The position numbers were made by a program, and so were the translations under genes. Positions 11,201-21,760 of a stretch of 64,000 nucleotides of DNA are shown piece by piece. Within the stretch, counting starts at the first letter, position 1, and every line of letters starts with the position of its first letter. Source of the stretch: Brachycybe producta (lineage: Eukaryota; Arthropoda; Diplopoda; Playtdesmida; Andrognathidae); NCBI GenBank assembly GCA_036925085.1, contig JAUPFP010000009.1, positions 5,752,233 through 5,816,232 on the forward strand. The letters are read 5' to 3'. The notes below the pieces were generated by a model that was given only the letters and a program-made list of their open reading frames with translations, was not told where the DNA came from and did not search any database.

Positions 11201-11310
11201 TGAGTTTTAAGAAGAAGTTACGCAAGAAACAGACTGAAAACGTTGATTTGTCCGTCGTTTCGGATAATAGCAAAGAGAAAGAACCGCCACAAATGGATAC
11301 ATTTATGTGA
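8250..11310 (+). CDS. DEG/ENaC/ASIC-family sodium channel subunit, 6 exons
   Basis: CDS join: 8250-8756, 9274-9361, 9462-9544, 9626-9730, 10647-10753, 10836-11310, giving 454 residues, near the usual ~500 for the family. These channels are trimers of subunits with two membrane helices and carry Na+ across the plasma membrane, gated by protons, peptides or force; the stimulus cannot be told here. Seen: Thr/Glu-rich cytosolic N-terminus; TM1 about 61-83; post-TM1 motif LLPDVTIC (106-113); Cys-rich extracellular domain, with CHTLTF (193-198), SLYGLTMVLQ and VLIHD; the family signature CECLSNC (334-340) followed by Tyr and Ser-Tyr-Pro; LLSDFGG before TM2 with Ser393 at the degenerin site; TM2 about 389-416 with selectivity filter Gly-Phe-Ser (404-406); a Lys-rich C-tail. 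All junctions are GT-AG and phases match. The exon 3 acceptor is the least certain: 9459 would also keep frame. The gating His-Gly motif appears as Pro-Gly (48-49). Start is the first ATG of the open exon; no upstream exon was sought successfully. Subfamily unassigned. Confidence 0.92.
8906..9245. mobile_element. Foldback family M, full copy in DEG/ENaC intron 1
   Basis: Starts GGTGGTTTTAAAG, includes GTATTTTAGAAACTAGAAG, and returns in inverse as CTTCTAGTTTCTAAGACAC, ending near CATAAACCATTCTAA. Other copies end in CCACCTTAA or start TTAAGGTGG, suggesting TTAA targets. No coding capacity. Confidence 0.7.
9423..9453. repeat. (TG)n followed by a long G run, intron 2
   Basis: TGTGTG repeats pass into about 16 G, only a few bases before the exon 3 acceptor. 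The G-run may form a G-quadruplex and replaces the usual pyrimidine tract, making this splice site odd. Confidence 0.7.
9770..10530. repeat. AAGTAACT / AGTTACTT array filling DEG/ENaC intron 4
   Basis: Degenerate repeats become regular at about 10395-10480, where a ~29-base unit containing CCAGAAGTAATCCAAGCTCC occurs about three times. Core sequence resembles the 3740-4140 array. Confidence 0.65.
10541..10606. repeat. Perfect 31-bp-arm hairpin in intron 4
   Basis: Left arm 10541-10571, loop AATA 10572-10575, right arm 10576-10606; the arms are exact complements. It lies 40 bases before exon 5. Confidence 0.92.
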
Positions 11311-11459
11311 TTTTGTTTTTTTCATTTGCTGGCAATCAACGATTTGTTGAATTTTTTTTGTATTATTTAGGTCCAAGTTCAAAAAGGTAACTTGGCACTT
11401 GAACATCATCTTGAATCCTCTGTGCAGGGTTTCGGTATAGAAAAATTCTAAGGGTACTT

Positions 11460-11465
11460 AATAAA
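11460..11465 (+). promoter_or_regulatory. Candidate polyadenylation signal (AATAAA) of the DEG/ENaC gene
   Basis: The first AATAAA after the stop codon, about 150 bases downstream. It lies inside a foldback repeat of the 'AACTTCAAC' family (about 11370-11520), so a mobile element may supply the mRNA 3' end. Position-based inference only. Confidence 0.4.
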
Positions 11466-11734
11466 GTACAGTAGGGTTTTTCTATGTTGGAATCTTGTAT
11501 TCAGAAGGTTCAAATTTTATGAAAATTTGTTCTTTAAATTAACATATTCATTTATTATTCTAGTTTACAAACTTATTAAATTTTATAAATAAAAATTTTT
11601 ATTTTTTTCTCATTGTTTAATGTTTCAATTTGAAAATTTTTAAAATTTGTAAAATTTTTAAATATATGTATTTCATTTTAAAAATTGAAATTTTTTTAAA
11701 GTAAAATATATTTAAAATTTTTACTTTTTTGTTA

Positions 11735-11905
11735 CTTTTGGCGAATGTTCGCCGAATTTTTGACGAATGTTTGCCAAATGTTTGGCGAAGGTTCGCCGAA
11801 TTTTTGGCGAATGTTCGCCAAATGGTTGGCGAATGTTCGTTGAATTTTTGACGAATGTTCTATGTTCGCCAAAAAGTCGGCTAACATTCGCCAAAAATTC
11901 GTCAG
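11735..11905. repeat. Short-period GGCGAATGTTCGCC array between the two genes
   Basis: Units of about 16-22 bases built on the self-complementary GGCGAATGTTCGCC. It is followed by a small hairpin, CTGGAG..CTCCAG near 11931. The rest of 11310-12934 is AT-rich without a gene. Confidence 0.7.
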
Positions 11906-12934
11906 AGGCTTCTTAGTATTGAGTGATTTCTGGAGCCAGGGACTCCAGAAGGCTTCTCGGCCTGGAGGGGTTTCTGATTCTGGCGAGGTTCCCGGGAGCT
12001 TTTCATTCTCGTGATGTTCTCACTTTAGAAAAAAAAAATCTTTTCTTTTGTAAAATCCAAATGCCAAGTTTAAGATATCACATTTCTTTATTTACAATTT
12101 TATTAAAATTATATTAAATTTTACATAATCATCGTGTTTTAGTAGTAAATGTTTATCTGAAGTTAAATTCAAAGAAAATTTCCGTATTTGTTTTCGATGA
12201 AATACAATTTTTCATGGATTGTTGACTGACCACTGTCAAAGTGTCATGCATTCATTATATCTGATAAAACTTTGATCCTTTACGTTAGTCATATCATTTC
12301 TGACATATTTTTTCTTAATAAATAATAATTTTTTTCTTTTTTGAAGTTAATTTAAAAAATATTTCATCATTTCTTTTATGTTTTTTTTTTTTTTGAAAAC
12401 TAACTTTTTATGACAATTTTGAGTTTCTGCATTTTCATTTTTCACTTTTTAGTTTAGCCAAAATTCTAACAAAAAAATTGTCTTGAAGAACCAAAGATAT
12501 GCAGAAATTGTATTTTAAAAACTAGAATAAAAAAACTTGAACCAAAAGTCATTAAAACTGTTTCTCTAACAATAAATTCAAACTGCCATTAAGATTAATT
12601 TGATTGAGCTCTTGGGGGGGTGTTCAAATGGGCCAGTCTATTAATCAAAGAGCCAACAATGGTTTTTAAATGGAAACGAAGGTCATTTTTGGCCATAAAT
12701 GAAAGTTTTGTTGAACTTCCTTATTAAAATAATAATTAACTTCCTTTCTCTCTCTCTCTCTATCTGTCTATCACCCCTATTTAAACTTAATTGAATCTTC
12801 TAAAAGTTGATTTATTTTAGGGATTTTATTTAGCCACTTTTCTGCCACAAGTTGTATTTTGTCAAGTGTTTCATGTTGTTAAAAAGTTGTGAGAAACTTT
12901 TCTACTTTTCAATATTAATTTCATAATTTATACA

Positions 12935-15900
12935 ATGAGTGAGTCTGAATATCCAGAGTTTAGATTAAATCAATCTCGTTTTGATCAGGTAAATTAATTT
13001 ATATTTTAAGATAATTTTATATTATGTTATTCTAATTTATTTCTTATTAATTGTTTGTGTTTTTTTATTGTTCTTTATAACAACAACAAAAAAGATTGAG
13101 GAAAAGTTTATTTTAAGCATTTTTTTTTCAGCTTAATTATACTTTATAATTTAGCATTTATTTATAGTTTAATATTTTGTTCTCACGTAAACATAAACGT
13201 AATGTAGGTGTAAATTGTTTAAAGCTGTGCTGTGCTGTGCTTTTCGATATTTTCTGTTTTAAAATATTCAAAATTGTTTTAGGCTACGTTTCTTGGTAGA
13301 TTTCGTCACTGCATTGATTTGATTGACCCCAGAACACTTTTGGTATCAGAGGTAATAATAACAAATTTATTTTATATTTAATTATCTCTTTAATTATCTT
13401 TTAAATGAACTAAATGTGATTCTGTTTTTGTTTTTCTAGTCTCGTCTTCAAGATTCCGTTCAGTTACTCGAGGATTATCAAAATGGTAAACTTCGAGATG
13501 GAATCACGAATAAGACACTTTGGGAAGCGCAGAAAATCAAACAGGTGATTTTCATTATCAACAAAAAGATCTTTTTTGAGTTTTTTTTAAATTTGTGTGA
13601 TTTTTTTTTTTTTACAAAAAAAGGCCACATTTCATCCGGACACGGGAGAAAAAGTTCTGATGCCATTTCGAATGTCTGGTAATTTTTTGAAGACATTTTT
13701 GTCTCGTTCGAATCAGTTTAGCATTTTTTTTCTTCTCGTAAACCCTTTTGTCAGTTGTTCATTGTGTGAACCGGCTTCTTAAGGTGTCTGAATAGATATT
13801 TGAAGTGTTCATTTCCAAAACATTGTAGATGCCAAAATTTAAATTTTCTAGGAGATAGAAAAAAAGCAAATTTTTTACTAAACCAATTACATCCAACGCA
13901 TAAAATATTGTAATACAATTTACAGGATTGAAGAGAATTTATTAAAAAAATTTTAATCAGTATTTGAATATTTTTTTAAAAAAAAGTTTGAACTTCACTT
14001 TAGTTCCTAAAAACGTTGTAAATGCCAATGCCATGCCATAAATGCCATAAATGCAAATGTCATCACTAAGTGACTGGCCAGGTTGCCACCTGAATGGTTA
14101 TTGGCTGTTACAACGTCATAACTTGCACAACAATTCTACATCCAGTTTTTTTGAAAGCCAGGAATAGCACTTTCGTAACAAACAAGGAAATTCCCCTACA
14201 AAAAGCATGGTGTTTATAACCCATTTTTGATTAAAATCGTATTTCACCCTTATGTGGCATTTACAACGTTTTGGAAATGCACGTCTCATTTATTGTTATT
14301 TATCGTGTGAATTTCAACTCAAATCCCAACTGAAACTTTTTTAATTTTTCATTTTCGTATTTCAGGATTCGTTCCATTTGGAAGTCCAATTGTAAATTTC
14401 CATTCAATCTTAGTGTTTTCGGTTGTGAATTCATGAACTGAAATTAACTGTTAATTTTCTAAATCACAGGTTGCCGGAATGTTGATACCAAATTTAACAA
14501 TTCCTCAGATGATCTTTTGGCAATGGTTAAATCAGAGCCACAATGCGTTTGTCAATTATGCAAATAGAAATGCAACCAAAGTAAGCAAATTTTAAACAAG
14601 TGACAATTTTTTTAAAAAAAAAAAACTGCCCCCGACACTGTTTCGAATGAAGTCGCATAAAAAGATGCTAATTATTGTAATATTCATATTCGTAGCCGAC
14701 GACCACATCAATGTTTTTAAAAGGGTACGCGGGAGCCGCAACTGCGGCACTTATCATTTCGGTAAGCCTTTGCTTCTTACTTCACTCGTCTTTTTTTGTC
14801 TCGTAACCATGCGAAACTTCATTTAAAACGAAAAGATAATTTTAAGTATTGATTATATTTTGAAACTTAGGTGGGACTTAGCGTGACGATACGCCGCGCT
14901 GAAAAGCTCAGTTTGGCAACGAGGAAACTTATCGACAGATTTGTGCCATATCCTGCAGTAGGTTCGTGTTTTGCGGAGAAAAAATTGACAGACAAGCTTG
15001 AGGATTTTTTCCTTCTTCTTTAGTCTAAATTTAAGAAGGAAATTTGTCACTTGAGCTTCAACTTGAACCATCTGAACCGTTTCTCACGTAGACAAACCCT
15101 GGTCATGGATATTCTTTTAAATGGTATTTTTTCTATTTTGAAACCTAGGTTCAGAGTGTTCAAGTTGAAGTTCAAGTGCCACATTTATTTTGTGAATTTG
15201 TGCCTGAAACTATTGAACTTCAACTTTTGAACCCTCTGAGTATGTTTAATCCAACATAAATAAATCCTGTTTTAATGGGTATCATTGATTCATTGAACAT
15301 GATTTTTCTATTTTGAAAAACCCTGTTCAGAGTGTTCAAGTTGAACTTCAAGTGCGAAGTTTTTTTCTTGAATTTTTGGCCTGACTGTGGCTCCTTGAAT
15401 AAAGTTTCTTCACCACAAAATAACGAAAAATCGAGACCATTTTCATAACCATATAACATTTTTCAGCCACTGCAAGCGTTCTAAATGTTCTTCTAATGCG
15501 AAAACACGAAGTATCGCAAGGGATCGACGTTTTGAACAAGACTGGAAATGTTATCGGAACATCTCGAGTGGCAGCAAAAAAGGTTTATATAATTAAAAAT
15601 GATATATTTCAAAACTATTCAGCTAACTATGAGAATATCAGCTAGTTTGACTTGACACGAAGCAGCTCCAAAGGATGTTAGAAACTAGAATAGTAAATAG
15701 ACTAAAAGGATTGTCATAAAGATAATCTTTCAAAATAAACCAATCGCGAGAAGGTAAAAACACATTTGACTTATATAGTCACTTGATAGTGAAATCTTTT
15801 ATTTTTCATCGTTTTGTAAAAAAAAAAATGGTTTATTTTGAAAGATATCACCATGAAAGCAGTTTTTGACTTTTTATTTACTATTCTAGTTAAATAACAA

Positions 15901-17136
15901 AGCAAGTGGGTTGTAAAACTCACACTTTCATGGGGCTGTAAGAGGCGTAAGATTGGCGATATTGAAAAACATACATTTTTTTAACGATTTCTAGGCATTA
16001 TTAGAAATGGCAATCAGTAGAGCCGTAACACCTATTCCGATTCTGATTATTCCTCCTCTTATTATGACTCAACTCGAAAAAACAAGGTAAATTGACATAG
16101 AAAAGTTTATTTCCTAAGATATTGTTGTTGTGATATTCTTGTTAATCTAGTCTCTAACAAACAATCAGTTTACTTTTAAAGTTGCTTCTGAAAAGATTTA
16201 ATTTTTTTTTAGTTAAAAACTAGAAGGTACACTGGAATTTCCTTATTGGGTTATGTTTGTTGATGTGTTTTCTAGTTTTTTTTTTTTAAGTTTTCGTTCA
16301 ATTTTTACAGAGCTGTTTAATTTCTAGAAAAGTGTTTGAAACTTTGATAAGAGTTGAGGTACTTAGTTTTTAATTTTCTATTTGAAAACTAGAATGTACA
16401 CAGAACTTTCCTTTTATGGTTATGTTTGTAGATCTGTTTTCTAGTTTTGTTTAAAATTTCATTCATTTCTACAGAACTGTTTAGTTTTTAGAAAATATTT
16501 CGTGTTCTTATCTTCTGGCATTGAGTGAATGGTTTCATATTAAGTGAATGGGAGAGGTTAAGGAGCTCCATTTTAAATTTACTGTTTAAAAAAAAACTAG
16601 AAGATGCACGGAATTTTCCTTTTAGAGTTATGTTTGTAGATCTGTTTTCTGGTTTTTTGTCTTCCAGTTTATAAATCTCATGTCTTTTTTTTTTGTCTAA
16701 TTCTAGATTTTTAAAGTCGCATCCTCGATTACATCTACCTCTTAATGCCTTTTTGGCAACTATTTCATTTGCATTTGGACTTCCACTTGGATTGAGTTTA
16801 TTTCCACAGCAATCAAAGGTAAAAAGAATCAATTTTTGCCGAAATGTTTCTTTTCAAATGACTTCAGTGAGCCGAATTCTAATGTTCGGAGCTTTAATTC
16901 GGCCCTCTCGAAAGTGCAGGCGCCATATTTTGAAGTGATCAGTTTGTGTTGTTCCTGGGTTTAAAGGCCCACTGTGGAGTCCCACATTCTAACCTGGTCT
17001 TAAAGTGAGAATTGAATCTCAAAAATTTGTTAACTCAAATGGTAATATCTACTTTCAGATAAAGAGAGAACAGCTCGAAGTCGAGTTACGAGACAAAGTA
17101 CAAGACGAGATATTGTTTTACAATAAAGGATTGTAA
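12935..17136 (+). CDS. SFXN5: Sideroflexin-5-like mitochondrial carrier, 12 exons
   Basis: CDS join: 12935-12988, 13283-13351, 13440-13544, 13624-13678, 14366-14391, 14470-14580, 14696-14761, 14871-14961, 15467-15582, 15995-16086, 16707-16818, 17059-17136. It yields 324 residues (vertebrate SFXN5 is about 340). Sideroflexins are multipass inner-mitochondrial-membrane proteins; SFXN1/3 import serine for one-carbon metabolism, while the SFXN5 substrate is less settled (citrate has been proposed). Seen: [16 protein letters not shown] near residues 23-38; HPDTGEK (80-86) followed by PFRMSG, the family hallmark; [15 protein letters not shown] (124-138); [20 protein letters not shown] as a hydrophobic segment; RFVPYPAVA; Pro-rich [13 protein letters not shown]-terminal FYNKGL. 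Several stretches match my memory of SFXN5 more closely than SFXN1-4, notably the tract around DPRTL and the C-terminal YNKGL. Every junction is GT-AG and every phase agrees. One exon is only 26 bases. Introns 4, 8 and 9 carry foldback repeats. The orthology is by recognition, not a tree. Confidence 0.95.
13805..14282. mobile_element. Foldback element in sideroflexin intron 4
   Basis: GTGTTCATTTCCAAAACATT then GTAGATGCC at the left matches in inverse GGCATTTACAACG then TTTTGGAAATGCAC at the right. The interior has ATGCCATAAATGCC repeats. It abuts a fragment of family P (GTGTCTGAATAGATATTTG). Confidence 0.65.
15080..15370. mobile_element. Foldback family D copies in sideroflexin intron 8
   Basis: Repeats of GTTCAAGTTGAAGTTCAAGT and the inverse ACTTCAACTT, with GAACCCTCTGA. 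The same family is clustered at 25.0-26.4 kb. Confidence 0.55.
15600..15900. mobile_element. Foldback family M copy in sideroflexin intron 9
   Basis: GTTAGAAACTAGAATAG at the left and TTTACTATTCTAGTT at the right, with TTTCAAAATAAAC and GTTTATTTTGAAAGATATC between. Confidence 0.55.
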
Positions 17137-17368
17137 CGTATTTAAGTTTTAACTTAAGTTTTTAAGCAAAAATAATTTTTAAAGTAATATATTAAGGAAT
17201 AAGTATTGTTTTAAGAAAATCTTTTTTTCCGAATTAACTTATTCTTTTAGCTTTATAGACAATGGCATCGTGTTAGAAGAATTTGAACTTTAGAGCCAAG
17301 TTTTAAGTCATACTTTCAATTTTAAATTAAGAACAAAAACGACTTAAAATTTGCTTTAATTTCAGAAA

Positions 17369-17374
17369 AATAAA
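17369..17374 (+). promoter_or_regulatory. Candidate polyadenylation signal of the sideroflexin gene
   Basis: AATAAA about 230 bases past the stop codon; a second copy is at 17411-17416. The 3' UTR between is plain AT-rich sequence with no other signal seen. Confidence 0.45.
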
Positions 17375-17519
17375 TCTATTTAAATTTATATACAGTTTGC
17401 ATGACAAACAAATAAATGCTTTTATTCATAAAGCTAAGAAATATTTTTTTTTCGTGGTAAACGAAATTTGTTTTAAATGAATCTTATGCTACTCTAAGGA
17501 GAGAAGAAGACCATTTCGT

Positions 17520-17600
17520 GTAATCCGGTTTTTTGTTTTTTCATGATTGGTGTTAAACGGTTTTTTATGTCCAGGGAAAAAACCGTTTGAAACGAAATAG
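17520..17600. mobile_element. Fragment of the GTTAAACGG mariner-like MITE
   Basis: GTGTTAAACGGTTTTTTA and AAAAACCGTTTGAAACGAAAT form a short foldback like the element at 56497-56646. Confidence 0.45.
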
Positions 17601-17619
17601 TTTTATTTTTACTGTAAAA

Positions 17620-17760
17620 TATTAACATGGAAATATTCTTAAGTTATAGAGCTACCCTTCTAGTTTCTAAAAACACATTCAATTATTTCTTTATTTTGCA
17701 ATTGAAATACAGAATAATCAAGATTTTGAGAAGCGGTTTACACTTTAAAACCCCACGATT
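17620..17760. mobile_element. Foldback family M, one arm
   Basis: CCTTCTAGTTTCTAAAAACA followed by GCAATTGAAATACAGAATAATC. Confidence 0.6.
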
Positions 17761-18224
17761 TTCACCGTATAAAGTTTGAAATGATTTTACAAAAAAAAGT
17801 TATTTTTTGTTAAAAAAAAAACCTTTCTAATGGATTTACAACGGTTATAAATTGAGAAAATTTACGAATTTCACAGATTAAAATATTTTTGTCATAAGTA
17901 TTTTTTTTACAGATTTTTCTTCTTTAAAAAAATAAAAATGGCTGCCATTTTTTATATAAAAAAAACTGCCAACTAAATCAACCCTAACAACTGTTTATTT
18001 CAGTACATTTTAAAATTTAAATTTTATTGAGCTGAGCGTATTATATTTTTTTCTATTCATCTGAATTAATTGTTCATTGAAACGAATAAAATAAAAACCC
18101 ATGAGGAAAATAAAATTCGAATATATTTTTTTCTGCAGATTAACGCGATTACGTTTGCAATTTTAAATCTTTTTATTTTGATGTATTTTTCATCAGTAGG
18201 GCAAAAAAAAATATTCACAGATGA

Positions 18225-18606
18225 TTTTTGAAATCTGATTATTCTTTCTGTCTTTCAGGAACAAAAAAAAATCAAAGAGAAACTCGAAACCTGTTTTAAT
18301 AACTAGAAGGGTACATCAATCAATTAAGAGTATATTTCTAATGTTCATATCATTCAAAAATAAACTTATCATTGGCACAAATTTAAAAAAAATATCATGT
18401 GTTCAAAATTGAGTCATTTTGATTTATTTTAAAAAAAAATTGTATAAAAAGCTTGCTTTAAAAGATATCAACATGAAAATACCCTTAAGTGGTTGAGAGC
18501 CTCCCGTTCTAGTTTCTAAAACATACTGACATTTTTTTGTTTATTTTACACCGGATAGATACAATAATATAGTTTGAAATACTTTTACAATTTAAAAAAA
18601 CCATCT
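18225..18606. mobile_element. Foldback family M, both arms
   Basis: AATAACTAGAAGGGTAC near 18300 and CCGTTCTAGTTTCTAAAACA near 18507 are inverted; ends AACCATCTTAA. Confidence 0.65.
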
Positions 18607-18705
18607 TAATCATCACTTAACAAATAATTCTTCTTTTAGCCTTTAAACAGTAATTTTAATTGAAAAATGTATAAATATTTTCACCTTATTCATCAGTATC
18701 ATGAA

Positions 18706-18992
18706 TAGGGTTCGGATTTTCATGCAATATCAAACAAAATATTTCTCAATCTGTGACCTAAGAGCCAATTGTGAAGTAACAAATCACCCGTTTATAGATC
18801 AACCAACAAGTATGATTTTTTTTAAATGAAAAACACAGGTTAGAGGCTAGAACTTTCTATTTGACAGTTGATAGTAACCAGACATATAGCCTCTAACCAG
18901 CCTTTTTTGATTAGAAAAAAAAAAGCATGATTGCAATTTTTCTAATGATGATGATAACATTTGCTTGTTTTTGCATGAAAATCTGAACCCTA
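18706..18992. mobile_element. hAT-type MITE (TAGGGTTCGG), perfect 8-bp duplication
   Basis: TAGGGTTCGGATTTTCATGC at the left and its near-inverse ending GAACCCTA at the right. Target duplication ATCATGAA at 18698-18705 and 18993-19000. 287 bp; related copies at 33562-33871 and 46252-46576. The interior holds GGTTAGAGGCTAGAA and its inverse. Confidence 0.88.
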
Positions 18993-19624
18993 ATCATGAA
19001 TAATCAAATTTATTTTGATATTGAATATTAAGAAGAAGAAGAAGAAAGAAAAAAAAAGATTCTATGATTTTCCTTTAAAAATAACAATAACAACAATAAC
19101 AATAAGGAATTTTTTTGAAGTTCAATAATAAACAATGAACTTGTTTATTTTCAGAGATTGATTTCTACTTGTCATTGTAATATATAGGCCTTATATATAT
19201 TTTTTTGTTGTTGTTGAAATTGTTATATTTTAAAATATACTAACATAATTTCATATTTATGTGAAAAATAGGCCAAGTGTGGAAATTCTTACTCATTTTT
19301 TTTTTACAAATTGGGGGTGGTCAACTGTAAATCATTTTAGAATATCTTCATTTTGGTATATCTTTAAAAATAAACTTTTTTTTAAAAAAAAAAAAGTTGC
19401 CATAAAAAGATTATTTTTGAATATTTCAAAATAAAAAAATGGTTTATGAACAGCTGAATTTACAACTCTTTAATTATTATTTCTTTCAGAAGAACAAAAT
19501 TAAAAGAAACTAGAAAGTTTTTTTTAGAAACTAGAAGGGTAGCTAGATAAACTTCTTATAGATTAAAATTTTTAACAAAATATCATCATCTTCATTTGCA
19601 TATTTTACAATGGCTGCTTGTTAT

Positions 19625-20372
19625 ACATTGTATGTTTTTTTTAGAATGCATTGTTGTGTTATGGCATTCAGAGACGCTAAATTGAACAAGTGCCACATTG
19701 CCCCGTATGTTAAGTAGACATGGCCATCCAAAGCTAAGAAAGCTTATTAAAGAAATAAAAGCTAGAACTGATGCTTAGTCTGGTCTTACTTTCCAAATTT
19801 ATTTAGACTATGGCAGTGTTTTCCAATTTTATTTGGCTACTCTGAACCCTTTTATAATCTTTAAAATATTACGGAACCCCCCAATAGTACTTTTACATAA
19901 AACCATATACAGAGTGAGAAAAATGTTAGAAAAAGTAGATATGGATAACAAATAATATTAAAAAAATCGCATACAAATTACAACACATTTTATGTCTCAT
20001 TTCATTGTTAAGTTATGTTGGAATGTCTGAAGATGGACATGCTTTGTGACTATTTAAATTACAATTTAAATTATTTTAAGAAACTGTTATAATTATGCAT
20101 TTTTTACAGTGTAAAGTTTAATCATTTTTTTTTTAATTTTCTCATGGAACCCTTCCTTTCGCTTTACGGAACCCCATTTGAGAAACACTGGATTATGGAA
20201 GTCTCTTCCAACACCATAGTTCTGTTTTAGGACGAATTCAATTTGACAATGATGCCTCTAAACCTTGTCTAAATTACTACCACTTATGATTGAGAATTAT
20301 CCCTCCCCCCTTCTTGAAACATAGCTCTCGAGCTGGTTTGCAGGTGTACTGAGTTGAATTGAATTGAACATC
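19625..20372 (+). pseudogene. LINE-A (CR1/L2-like) 3' end, interrupted by a hAT MITE
   Basis: It matches the copy at 42793-43281 (GTAGACATGGCCAT, then TTTCCAAATTTATTTAGACTATGG). It ends CAGGTGTACTGAGTTGAATT with a GAATT repeat tail, as CR1/L2-type LINEs do. Split by the element at 19814-20190. Confidence 0.7.
19814..20190. mobile_element. hAT-type MITE inside LINE-A
   Basis: Ends CAGTGTTTTCCAA and inverse CAGTGTTTCTCAA. Flanks GACTATGG (19806-19813) and GATTATGG (20191-20198) are an 8-bp duplication with one change. 377 bp, non-coding. Confidence 0.82.
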
Positions 20373-21140
20373 GTGTGGAACTGGTCTTTAATATCATACT
20401 TGACAAATACACCGCTCATGTGAAGCCAGGTTCTGTAACAATGGGACAATCACCAAATGCAACAAATGATTGCCCAAAAAAAATGGCTTAATCATCATTA
20501 AATCAGTCATGGCCAAGGCTCTGTATCAATTTGAAGAAAAAAAAAGACTAATGGTTCTTTATCAAACACTTTATTTGTTATATCAAGTGTTTAAAAGACC
20601 GAAAAATGATTGATATGGATGAAATGATAACAAGTTTACATGTTGCCACTTCAAAAGAATTACCACTGTGAATGTATTGGGGCTTTTTTTAAAAAAAAAG
20701 TATGATCATCAATTGATGAGAAAATAAATTACACTTCAGATTATTGAACCCTTTTCTGTCAATTACAACTGTCTAGACTCTTTTAAACAAAAACATTAGC
20801 TGTGTCCGGGAACTAAAGAAAAAGCTATTTTCTTAAGACGAAAACACAGAAAGATGGCATTCGAATAACATGTTCAGGAGGTGTTTGTAAAGAAAGTGTC
20901 CGGGATCCATGCTAGATCCACTTATCCTTCTCAAGAAAGCAAGAAAGCTTCTCTTTGAACATTCTTGCTTTCTTGAGAATAATAAATTTAAGATGGCAAC
21001 CTTTAGTGTGAAGATAAGAATGTAAAAAAAAAGTTTATAATGTAATGTCATGTTTGCAAAATAGCCTCCTTCATATGAGACTTTTTAAGGCCTCATATTT
21101 GAGTAGAAAATGGCGAAATAAAAACACATCCGGAAATTTT
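20373..21140. other. Non-coding, no gene seen
   Basis: Apart from the hairpin at 20928-20979, only AT-rich unique-looking sequence. Confidence 0.4.
20928..20979. repeat. Perfect hairpin, 18-bp arms, 16-base loop
   Basis: TTCTCAAGAAAGCAAGAA (20928-20945) and exact complement at 20962-20979. Size and loop are in the range of a small pre-miRNA-like stem, though short. Confidence 0.88.
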
Positions 21141-21149
21141 TTTAATTTA

Positions 21150-21760
21150 GCTTTAAAACGGTTTCTTGAACTTTGAATATTCTTCCTTTTAAGGTGTAAA
21201 GTATAAAGAAACTTGAGTATGTTTTAGAAACTAGAAGGGTAGCTCGATTACTTAAATTTATTTTCATGTTGATAATTTTCAAAATAATCTTTCTAGATGA
21301 GTTTCAAAATGACCCAACTTTAAGCTGACATTTTGTAATTTTTGGTTACAACAAACCTTTTATTTTGAAAGATGTCAACATGAAAATCCCTTTAAATACC
21401 TTTCTAGTTACTTAAACATTTTCAACTTTGATTTAATGTGGTTTTAAAGGTGTTAAAACTCATCTCTAACTCTTATTATTGTGTCTTTCAGGGTTGTGCA
21501 AAATGAAAAGAAACTAGAAAGTGATTTAGAATTTTCACGTTGATTTCTTTCAAAGCAAGCTTTTTATGTCAGTTTAAATACAGTATGGCCCAACTTTAAG
21601 GAGACTTTTTTTTAATTTTTGGTTACAAACCTTTTATGTTGAAAGATATCAACATGAAAATAACATTAAATACCCTTCTAGTTTCTAAAACACTTTCTAG
21701 TTTCTCTTAATATTGCTCCCGAAAAACAGAATAATGTTGTAAAGCATAACAAATATTCTG
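21150..21760. mobile_element. Two adjacent copies of foldback family M
   Basis: First copy about 21150-21435 (TTTTAGAAACTAGAAGGGT to CCTTTCTAGTTACTTAAACA). The second, about 21442-21760, begins GTGGTTTTAAAGG and ends after CTTCTAGTTTCTAAAACAC. Both share an interior GGCCCAACTTTAAG tract. Confidence 0.65.
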
